From positions 1-9,673 of the forward strand of contig JASHWO010000112.1 in NCBI GenBank assembly GCA_030044045.1: a DNA stretch of 9,673 bases, given 5' to 3'. The stretch is from Acidimicrobiales bacterium. Its GTDB lineage: Bacteria; Actinomycetota; Acidimicrobiia; Acidimicrobiales; RAAP-2. The translations under genes were made by a program, and so were the position numbers. Each line of letters starts with the position of its first letter. Position 1 is the first letter of the stretch. Below the pieces are notes generated by a model that saw only the letters and a program-made list of their open reading frames with translations, was not told the DNA's origin and did no database searches. Below, piece by piece: positions 1 through 5,719 of the stretch.

Positions 1-2171
1 GGCCGCGGCCTCGCTGGAAGACGTACCTGGTGCCCCATCAGAACCTGCGCTGGTTCCGCACCAGCCTGTTGGGCCGCGTCCCGGGCTGGGCGGTGGTCCC
101 CCCGCCGGTCGGGCCCTGGCGGCCGATCTCGCTCTTGCCGGCGGCCGGCGGGCCCCCCGACGAGGTCCGGCTCCGGGCCACCTGCGACGAGCCCGAGGGT
201 GGCACCGGCCGGGGTCAGGCCGGACGAGCTGCCGGTCGCGACACCGGAGCGGGCGAGCCCGCCGCCGCCACCGACCACCCCACCGGCGGCGGCACGGTGC
301 ACGCCCGGTTCGTGCTCCGGGGCACGCACGCAGCCCCCGGGGCGCGGCTGCTGGTCGCCGGGGAGACCGCCGAGATGACGACCCACCCCCGCGGCGACGA
401 CCTGGTGCTGGAAGGCTCGGTGCACCTGCCCGAGGCGGCGCGCTGGTGGCCGCACACCCACGGGGAGCAGCCGCGCTACGAGGTGTTGGCGGAGATCGGT
501 GGCCGTACCCACCGGCTCGGCCGGGTCGGGTTCCGCACCCTGGCCGTGGACCGGCGGGACGGCGCCTTCTCGCTGTCGGTGAACGGGGTGCCCGTGTTCT
601 GCCGGGGCGCCTGCTGGCTGCCGGTCGACCCGGTGGCCCTGGCCTCGCCGACGGCCGAGGTCGACCGGCGGCTGGCACTGGTCCGGGCGGCCCACATGAA
701 CATGCTGCGGGTGCCGGGCACCACCGTCTACCAGGACCGCCACTTCTTCGAGCGCTGCGACGAGCTGGGCATCCTGGTCTGGCACGACGGCATGTTCGCC
801 TTCATGGACCCACCGGCCGACGAGGCGTTCACCGGCGAGGCGCTGGCCGAGGTGAGCGAGGCGCTGGCCGCCATGGCCGGGCACCCGTCGCTGGCCGTGA
901 TCTGCGGCAACCAGGAGGTGGAGGAGGTGGCGGCCATGAACGGGCTGCCGCCCGGGAGCGCCGGCAGCACCCTGTTCGACGGGGACCTGGCCGCGCTGGT
1001 CGAGCGGGAGGCGCCCGGAGTGCCCTACGTGCCGTCCAACCCGACCGGCGGCGACCTGCCCTTCCGCATGGACGCCGGGGTCAGCCAGTACTTCGGCATC
1101 GGCGGCTACCTGCGCCCGGTGGACGACGCCCGCCGCGCCGGGGTGCGCTTCGCCGCCGAGTGCCTGGCCTTCGCCACCCCGCCCGAGCCCGACACCGTGG
1201 ACGAGGCCTGCGGCGGTGCCTACCGCGCCGGGCACGACCCCCGGTGGAAGGAGGGCGTCCACCACGACGCCGGCCGGAGCTGGGACATGGAGGACGTGCG
1301 GGACCACTACGTGGCCCAGCTCTTCGGCACCGATCCCCGCATGGCCCGTTACGTCGACGCCGAGCGGGCGCTGGAGCTCGGGCGGGCGGCCAACGCCCAC
1401 CTGATGGGCGCGGCCATGGCGGAGTGGCGGCGTGCCGGCTCGCCGTGCCGTGGGGCGCTGGTGCTGGCCTTCGCCGACCTGCGGGCCGGGGCCGGGTGGG
1501 GGGTGGTCGACGCGCTGGGCCGGCCGAAGGCGCCGTGGTACGTGTTGCGGCGGACCTTCCAGCCGGTGGCCCTGCTGGCCGTGGACGAGGGGCTGAACGG
1601 CCTGGACCTGCACGTGGTGAACGACACGGCGGCGGCGGTGCGGGGCCGCCTGGTGGTGGAGCTGGTGGCCCGGGGCGAGCTGGTGGTGGAGCGGGGGGAG
1701 GTGGCGGTCGAGGCCGGGCCCCGCGGCACCTGCACCGTCGGTGCCGAGGCGGTCCTGGGCGGCTTCCGCGACGTGACCTACGCCTACCGCTTCTCGCCCC
1801 CGGCCCACGACGCCGTGGTGGCCACCCTGTGGCCCGGCGACCGGCCCGACGGCACCGGCGAGGCCCCACTGGCCCGGGTGGTGCACCTGCCGTTGGGCCA
1901 GGGGCGGCCGGTCGAGGCCGACCTCGGGCTGTCGGCCGTGGCCCGGCCGGCCGGCGAGGGCCGGTGGCAGCTCGACGTGCGCACCGAGCGGCTGGCCCAG
2001 TGGGTGACGGTGCGGGTCCCGGGGTTCACGGTGGGGGACTCGTGGTTCCACCTGCCGCCGGGCGGGGCCTGCACGGTGGCGCTGGAGGGTGGCGGGGCGG
2101 CCCCGCCGCGGGGGACGGTGCAGGCCCTCAACTGGAGCGGCCGGGCCCTGATCAGGGTGGCGGGCGGGTAG
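1..2171 (+). CDS. Glycoside hydrolase family 2 protein, beta-mannosidase-like (5' end outside window)
   Basis: This is a probable exo-acting glycosidase that removes beta-linked sugars such as mannose from oligosaccharides. The frame is open to the left edge, and codons before the GTG at 30 already look like the end of the GH2 sugar-binding domain (continuing to GPWRPI), so the true start lies upstream. Numbering from that GTG: the beta-sandwich ends with the family-typical ARWWPHTHGEQPRY (137-150) and GFRTLAVDRRDG (167-178). The TIM barrel opens with FSLSVNGVPVFCRGACW (180-196), then HMNMLRVPG (222-230) and CDELGILVWHDGMFAF (243-258). The acid/base candidate is Glu296 in CGNQEVEE, matching the family GNNE motif. 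The nucleophile candidate is Glu377 in FAAECLAF, where relatives usually have SE(F/Y)G. A C-terminal Ig-like region follows. A Gly/Ala/Arg-rich low-complexity insert sits near 57-83. The family call is strong; substrate specificity is uncertain because the active-site surroundings diverge. No secretion signal can be judged without the N-terminus. Confidence 0.85.
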   Translation, partial: PRPRWKTYLVPHQNLRWFRTSLLGRVPGWAVVPPPVGPWRPISLLPAAGGPPDEVRLRATCDEPEGGTGRGQAGRAAGRDTGAGEPAAATDHPTGGGTVHARFVLRGTHAAPGARLLVAGETAEMTTHPRGDDLVLEGSVHLPEAARWWPHTHGEQPRYEVLAEIGGRTHRLGRVGFRTLAVDRRDGAFSLSVNGVPVFCRGACWLPVDPVALASPTAEVDRRLALVRAAHMNMLRVPGTTVYQDRHFFERCDELGILVWHDGMFAFMDPPADEAFTGEALAEVSEALAAMAGHPSLAVICGNQEVEEVAAMNGLPPGSAGSTLFDGDLAALVEREAPGVPYVPSNPTGGDLPFRMDAGVSQYFGIGGYLRPVDDARRAGVRFAAECLAFATPPEPDTVDEACGGAYRAGHDPRWKEGVHHDAGRSWDMEDVRDHYVAQLFGTDPRMARYVDAERALELGRAANAHLMGAAMAEWRRAGSPCRGALVLAFADLRAGAGWGVVDALGRPKAPWYVLRRTFQPVALLAVDEGLNGLDLHVVNDTAAAVRGRLVVELVARGELVVERGEVAVEAGPRGTCTVGAEAVLGGFRDVTYAYRFSPPAHDAVVATLWPGDRPDGTGEAPLARVVHLPLGQGRPVEADLGLSAVARPAGEGRWQLDVRTERLAQWVTVRVPGFTVGDSWFHLPPGGACTVALEGGGAAPPRGTVQALNWSGRALIRVAGG

Positions 2172-2194
2172 GCCGGAGGCCGCACCGCGTCCGG

Positions 2195-2214
2195 GGCACC
2201 GCCGGGGCGGCGCC
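2195..2214. terminator. GC-rich hairpin between convergent genes, possible bidirectional terminator
   Basis: The arms GGCACCGCC and GGCGGCGCC pair with one mismatch and a very short loop. The hairpin lies in the 48-bp gap between the 3' ends of the hydrolase and sigma genes, where a shared terminator is expected. There is no U-tract on either strand, so it would have to be a U-less terminator of the kind proposed in high-GC bacteria. Chance GC-rich pairing is possible. Confidence 0.3.
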
Positions 2215-2219
2215 GGGCG

Positions 2220-2921
2220 TCACACCTCGGCTCCCTGCTCTTCCAGTATCCGGCGGAGGCGCTCCAGGCAGCGGCCACGGGTGGGGCCGATGCTGCCGAT
2301 GGGCATGGCGAGGGCCTTCGAGATCTCCTTGTAGGAGGGTGCGTCGCTGCCGGCCAGGATGCCGAGCAGCCGCCGGCAGTGGGGTGGGAGCTGGGCGAAG
2401 GCCCGCTGGACGGCGTCGGCGCGCTCGGCGGCCAGCGGGCCGGTGTCGAGCGGCTCGGCCGCCGGGTCGCAACGCTGCAGGAGGGCGTCGTGGTCGATAG
2501 ACACCCGGCCGCGGACCCGTACCAGACGCAGGCTCTCGCGCCGGGCGGTGGTGGCCAGCCAGGCGCCGACGCGCTCGGGCTGCTCCACCCGGTCGATGTG
2601 CTCCACCAGGCGCAGCCAGGTGACCTGGTGGACGTCGCCCACGTCGGCCTCGTTCAGCCGGCAGCTCCGGGCCACGGCGACGACCATGCCGCCGAACCGC
2701 CGGAGCAGCTCCTCCCAGGCCCAGGAGCGGCCGTCGACGGCGGCGGCCACCACCGCCGGGAGGTCGGTGCTGGCGGGATCGGGACTGGCGCCGGGACCCG
2801 GCCCGGTGGCGGCGCGGGACCGCTGGCCGACCGCCCGCGGCGTCACCGGTCGGGGGCGGCGCGGGCGGAGCGCCACCGGGACGGGGGTCGTGTGCCGGGG
2901 CTTCTCGTCGACGCACACCAT
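2220..2921 (-). CDS. Sigma-70-family RNA polymerase sigma factor (ECF-like)
   Basis: A 233-aa alternative sigma factor that would direct RNA polymerase to a specific promoter set. An unusual basic, Pro/Arg-rich N-terminal extension (about 1-50) precedes region 2 (about 54-134: WAWEELLRRFGGMVVAVARS, then ADVGDVHQVTWLRLVEHIDR and ERVGAWLATTARRESLRLVR). A linker follows, then region 4 (about 168-226: AFAQLPPHCRRLLGIL, and the helix-turn-helix SYKEISKALAMPIGSIGPTRGRCLERLRRIL). The regions and order match single-subunit sigma factors lacking regions 1 and 3. The frame is open far upstream, so the start is set by the SD: GAGGAGGA ends 7-8 nt before the ATG at 2921. It lies 149 nt downstream of the sugar-phosphate transferase on the same strand. 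No anti-sigma gene follows; the next gene is the convergent hydrolase. Control of this polysaccharide locus is inference from position only. Confidence 0.88.
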   Translation of the reverse strand: MVCVDEKPRHTTPVPVALRPRRPRPVTPRAVGQRSRAATGPGPGASPDPASTDLPAVVAAAVDGRSWAWEELLRRFGGMVVAVARSCRLNEADVGDVHQVTWLRLVEHIDRVEQPERVGAWLATTARRESLRLVRVRGRVSIDHDALLQRCDPAAEPLDTGPLAAERADAVQRAFAQLPPHCRRLLGILAGSDAPSYKEISKALAMPIGSIGPTRGRCLERLRRILEEQGAEV

Positions 2922-2985
2922 GGCGTGGTCCTCCTCGTGCCGTTGCTCGCACCTCCCACGCTGACGGCGCAGCAGCGGCGCGGTC

Positions 2986-3010
2986 ATCCCCAAAATGGGG
3001 GAAATCCCCG
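2986..3010. promoter_or_regulatory. Alternating CCCC/GGGG/CCCC repeat upstream of the sigma gene
   Basis: The plus strand carries CCCC (2988-2991), AAAAT, GGGGG (2997-3001), AAAT, CCCC (3006-3009). This AT-spaced pattern of C and G runs stands out in very GC-rich DNA. It is an inverted repeat in two registers: the central G-run can pair with either flanking C-run. It lies about 65-90 bp upstream of the sigma start codon, in the gap after the transferase stop. It could be an operator for a dimeric regulator, or a switch of mutually exclusive RNA hairpins in the sigma leader. No regulator can be named from the sequence. Confidence 0.45.
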
Positions 3011-3070
3011 GTCCCCCGCGGTCGTGACGCCACCGGGCTACCGCACGGCCACCCCGGCGCCACCGGACGG

Positions 3071-4687
3071 CTACGGCCCCGCCCGCCGGGCCCGTGAGCG
3101 GCGCAGCGCCCGGCCGGCCTGGGAGCACACCGCCGGCACGGTGGTGCAGAGGATGGACAGGTCGAGGCCGAGCGACCAGTTGTCCACGTAGTACAGATCC
3201 AGCCGCCGGTAGGCGTTGAAGGACGGGTTGTGGCGTGCCTCCACCTGCCATAGGCCGGTCATGCCGGGCCGCACCGAGTGGCGGCGCTGGAGCTCCTCGT
3301 CGAACTGCGACACCTCGCTCGGCAGGGCCGGGCGGGGGCCGACCAGGCTCATGGTGCCTTTCAGCACGTTCCAGAGCTGCGGCAGCTCGTCGATGCTGAG
3401 GGCCCGCAGGTAGCGACCCACCCTGGTCACCCGGGGGTCGACCGAGGCCTTGAACAGCGGCCCGTCGGTGCGCTCGTTGAGCGCCGACAGGTCGGCCGGC
3501 GGCGACGCGCCGGTGGCCATGGTGCGCAGCTTGCAGATCTCGAACGGCTGGCCGTGGGTCCCCACCCGTTCGTCGCGGTAGAGGACCGGGCCGCCGTCCT
3601 CCAGCGTCACCAGCAGCGCGGCCACGGCCAGCAGCGGCGAGGCGACCAGCAGCACGGTCCCGGCGCCCACCACGTCGATGGCCCGCTTGAGCGCCAGCTG
3701 CCAGCGGGACGTCCGCCGGGGCTCCACGTAGAAGAAGGCCTCGCCGGAGAGGGGCACGGTGCGCAGGCGGCGGCTGCCCACGCCGCGAAAGCCCGGCCAC
3801 ACCTGGATGTGCAGCCCGGCCCCCGCGGCCACGCCGATGGCCCGCTGGGTGGTGGCGCTGGAGAGGGCGTAGGGCACGAGGAGGATGCCGCTGGCCCCAG
3901 TGGCGGCGGCGAGCCGCGGGATGTCGGCCACCGAGGCGCCCGAGGGGAGGTCGTCCCAGCCGGGGGCGTGGCGGCCCTCGCCCACCACGCCGGTCACCAC
4001 GTAGCCGAGCTCCGGCTCCGAGCGCAGCATGGTGCGCAGGGAGGCGGCGTCCTCGTTGGCGCCGACCAGCACCACGCCCCGCAGGAAGCGGCCCTCCGCC
4101 CGGCGGGCGCGGAGCCAGCGGGAGAATTGCCAGCGGCCGGCGCCCACCACCACCAGGCAGGTGGCCACACCGGCCAGGACCTGCGGTCCGAGCGGGGCCA
4201 CCTGGCCCTGCACCACCACGAAGGCGGCGGCGCCCCACAGGCTGGCTAGGAAGACGCGCCACAGCTCGTCGCGGCGGCGGGCGCAGCAGCGCGACCGGTA
4301 GAGGCCGGTGCTCCGCATGGCCAGTAGCGTGGCCGCCGTGGCGGCCAGCGTCGAGGCCAGGCCACGACCCGGCGACGTCCCGTCGAGCAGGGCCAGGCTC
4401 GGCACCGTCCAGGAGAGGGTCACGGCCAACAGGTCCAGCACGGACAGCCGGCGGTGTAGCCCGGTCGGCCCGGCGCAAGCGCCCGGCGCCGCCGGCCCGG
4501 CGTCTGGGCGGGCTCTGGCCGTCCCGGCGGCGATCGAGGTGACCCGCACGGGGATCCGTCCGGCCGCGACGGGCGGCACGGTCGAGGGCGGGGAGGGCGC
4601 CGCGCCGGTGACGGCGGTGCCGCGTGCCGTGGCGGCCCCACCAGGCACGACCAGGAAAGAGGGGCGCGGCGCTGGATCCTGTGCCAT
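3071..4687 (-). CDS. Polyprenyl-phosphate sugar-phosphate transferase (exopolysaccharide priming glycosyltransferase)
   Basis: A 538-aa inner-membrane enzyme of the bacterial sugar transferase family (WbaP/CpsE-like polyisoprenyl-phosphate hexose-1-phosphate transferases). These transfer a sugar-1-phosphate from a nucleotide sugar to undecaprenyl phosphate, the first step of repeat-unit synthesis. After a Pro/Ala-rich cytoplasmic N-terminus come four hydrophobic segments (about 81-102, 110-124, 144-160, 168-185). A nucleotide-fold domain follows ([14 protein letters not shown], 204-217), then a fifth membrane helix (about 338-361). The catalytic domain has LYRDERVG (369-376), FEICKLRTM (382-390), the Asp-Glu dyad D433-E434 in [21 protein letters not shown] (447-453), [13 protein letters not shown] (473-485) and [12 protein letters not shown] (499-510). 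All of the family's C-terminal signature blocks are present. The chosen ATG has a GGGAGG SD with a slightly long 12-nt gap. A GTG at 4768 would add 27 residues that do not look protein-like. Sugar specificity cannot be read from sequence. Confidence 0.93.
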   Translation of the reverse strand: MAQDPAPRPSFLVVPGGAATARGTAVTGAAPSPPSTVPPVAAGRIPVRVTSIAAGTARARPDAGPAAPGACAGPTGLHRRLSVLDLLAVTLSWTVPSLALLDGTSPGRGLASTLAATAATLLAMRSTGLYRSRCCARRRDELWRVFLASLWGAAAFVVVQGQVAPLGPQVLAGVATCLVVVGAGRWQFSRWLRARRAEGRFLRGVVLVGANEDAASLRTMLRSEPELGYVVTGVVGEGRHAPGWDDLPSGASVADIPRLAAATGASGILLVPYALSSATTQRAIGVAAGAGLHIQVWPGFRGVGSRRLRTVPLSGEAFFYVEPRRTSRWQLALKRAIDVVGAGTVLLVASPLLAVAALLVTLEDGGPVLYRDERVGTHGQPFEICKLRTMATGASPPADLSALNERTDGPLFKASVDPRVTRVGRYLRALSIDELPQLWNVLKGTMSLVGPRPALPSEVSQFDEELQRRHSVRPGMTGLWQVEARHNPSFNAYRRLDLYYVDNWSLGLDLSILCTTVPAVCSQAGRALRRSRARRAGP

Positions 4688-5137
4688 CCGGGTCCCGCAC
4701 CTCCCTCTCCAGCTCCTGCTCGTCCACGGTTCCGGGGAGGCCGCCCACCGCACTCGAGCGGTCCTCACCGGCTTCCAGAGCCAGCAACGGCGGCGCCGGA
4801 TACGTCCCCGGACCCGCCCTGTGCCGCCGGCAGGCCGGTCCGCGTGGCGCTACCAGGGCGCTTGCCGGACGCCGGCACGGGCATTGCAGCGGGGCTACCA
4901 TGACCCGATCGGACAAGCGGGCGGCTCGACGCCCGCACCGGACGGATGGGCACGGACCGCGGTCCGTGGCGGCGCAGGCTCCGGGCGCAAGCCCGGCCGC
5001 TCAGGTCCGACGACTGACGGCGAGGGCAGGGGAGGAGGAGCGAGCCCCGTGGGATCGCGACGACTGCCCACTCTTCCCGAGGAGCGAGAGGCCGGCGGTA
5101 CGGAGGGCACTCCGCAGCGTCGGGGACCGGCGGGCGT
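4688..5137. other. Divergent intergenic region with several inverted repeats
   Basis: These 450 bp separate the minus-strand transferase from the plus-strand HIT gene and must hold promoters for one or both directions. I could not find a convincing -35/-10 pair on either strand. Visible structures are: a 6-bp stem with a 3-nt loop at 4863-4877 (TGCCGG/CCGGCA); a 6-bp stem with an 8-nt loop at 4917-4936 (GCGGGC/GCCCGC); an 18-bp palindrome at 4951-4968; and a 6-bp stem capped by a GCAA tetraloop at 4981-4996. A strong SD-like tract lies at 5029-5040. An 81-codon frame from the ATG at 4900 to 5145 has poorer third-position GC than the neighbouring genes and no recognisable domain, so it is not called. 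Confidence 0.5.
4951..4968. promoter_or_regulatory. 18-bp perfect palindrome, candidate operator
   Basis: CACGGACCGCGGTCCGTG equals its own reverse complement over all 18 bases. It has no spacer, so it fits a dimeric DNA-binding protein better than an RNA hairpin, which would need a loop. It lies between two divergent transcription units, 264 bp from the transferase start and 170 bp from the HIT start, where one regulator could control both. GC-rich DNA yields short palindromes easily, but 18 perfect bases is longer than the others seen here. Confidence 0.4.
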
Positions 5138-5156
5138 ATGGTTGAGGACGTGGTGA
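5049..5156 (+). CDS. Possible 35-aa leader ORF upstream of the HIT gene
   Basis: The strongest SD-like tract in this gap, GGGGAGGAGGAG (5029-5040), lies 8 nt before a GTG at 5049. This opens a 35-codon frame ending in TGA at 5154-5156. The stop overlaps a GTG at 5153 in the HIT frame (GTGA overlap), an arrangement seen in translational coupling. The peptide is Arg/Pro/Glu-rich, ends in VWLRTW and has no recognised domain. It may be a leader peptide, or the SD may be a chance purine run. Codon use gives little support. Confidence 0.22.
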   Translation: MGSRRLPTLPEEREAGGTEGTPQRRGPAGVWLRTW

Positions 5157-5647
5157 ACGGAGCGGCGTGGGGGCGCGGGTGCGTGCTGTGCACCACCCCC
5201 GATCGCCTGGCCGGTGGGCCGGTGGCTCCACCCGCCCCGTCCCACGACCTCCGATCGCGGCGCGGTGGCATCGCCACCGAACCGACGGTCGGTCAGTCCC
5301 CGCTGGCCTACGCCGACGACGAGCTGGTCGCCTTCGTGGCGGCGGATCTGCCGGGCGTGCTCGTCGCCCCTCGGGCGCACGTGGAAGGCCTCGGGAGGAT
5401 GCCCGGCTTCGCCGGCGCCTTCCTGGGCGCCCTGCGCCGTGCGGTGACCGTGGTCCAATCGGCGTACGGCGCCGAGGGCGCGATGGTGGAGCCCACCATC
5501 GCCGTCCCCGGTGCCGCCGGGCATGTCTGCTACCGGGTCGTCGCCTCCCTTCCGGGTGGTGGCGCGCCGTCCGTTCCCGCTCCGGATCCGGCCACAGTTG
5601 CCGCACACCTCGCTGAGGCCCTCGAGGACCGGTTCGTTCCTCGCTGA
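5138..5647 (+). CDS. HIT-superfamily protein with degenerate histidine triad
   Basis: A 169-aa protein resembling HIT nucleotide hydrolases and transferases (HINT/Fhit/GalT fold). Features in order: a zinc-type CVLC pair (Cys15, Cys18), an unusual charged insert (about 20-52), the strand pair SPLAYADDELVAFVAADLPGV (54-74) that matches the family's 'Y.D...AF.D..P', APRAHVEGLGRMPG (77-90) matching 'P..H...L..L', a helix (91-110), then AGHVCYRVV (127-135). This last block takes the place of the His-triad H-x-H-x-H-x-x. Only the first His (His129) remains; the catalytic second His is Cys131 and the third is Arg133. Canonical AMP-lysine or dinucleotide hydrolysis is therefore unlikely, and it may bind a nucleotide or have changed chemistry. 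The start is uncertain: ATG at 5138 has no clear SD, while GTG at 5150 or 5153 follows GAGGA closely. It is 72 bp upstream of the beta-helix gene and probably co-transcribed. Confidence 0.72.
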   Translation: MVEDVVNGAAWGRGCVLCTTPDRLAGGPVAPPAPSHDLRSRRGGIATEPTVGQSPLAYADDELVAFVAADLPGVLVAPRAHVEGLGRMPGFAGAFLGALRRAVTVVQSAYGAEGAMVEPTIAVPGAAGHVCYRVVASLPGGGAPSVPAPDPATVAAHLAEALEDRFVPR

Positions 5648-5719
5648 GGGCCGCCTGCAGTACGGACCGGCACGGGCCGGCCGACGGAGCAAGCAGCAGC
5701 ACGAACAGGGGAGCGGAGG

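Noticed and set aside
446..2500. A 684-codon plus-strand frame overlapping the GH2 gene
   Set aside because: Arg/Gly/Pro-rich translation typical of an out-of-frame reading of GC-rich coding DNA; the GH2 frame has conserved motifs throughout.
4688..4768. N-terminal extension of the sugar transferase to a GTG at 4768
   Set aside because: The extra 27 residues are Arg/Trp/Ser-rich with no family resemblance, and the ATG at 4687 has an upstream GGGAGG, although its spacing is long.
2220..4916. An 898-codon open frame on the minus strand covering the sigma gene and antisense to nothing but overlapping the transferase in another frame
   Set aside because: Only its last 233 codons (the sigma factor, with a good SD at 2921) look like protein. 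The rest is Arg/Pro/Gly-rich and out of frame with the clear sugar transferase; long open frames are expected at this GC content.
4950..5040. Possible c-di-GMP or other known riboswitch
   Set aside because: The GCAA-capped stem and purine tract superficially resemble parts of such elements, but the conserved core segments I know for the c-di-GMP-I, c-di-AMP and cobalamin classes are not present.
4900..5145. An 81-codon frame with an upstream GGGG
   Set aside because: Third-position GC is lower than in neighbouring genes, the composition is Arg/Ala-rich and there is no domain. It also overlaps the palindrome and hairpins that suggest a regulatory region.
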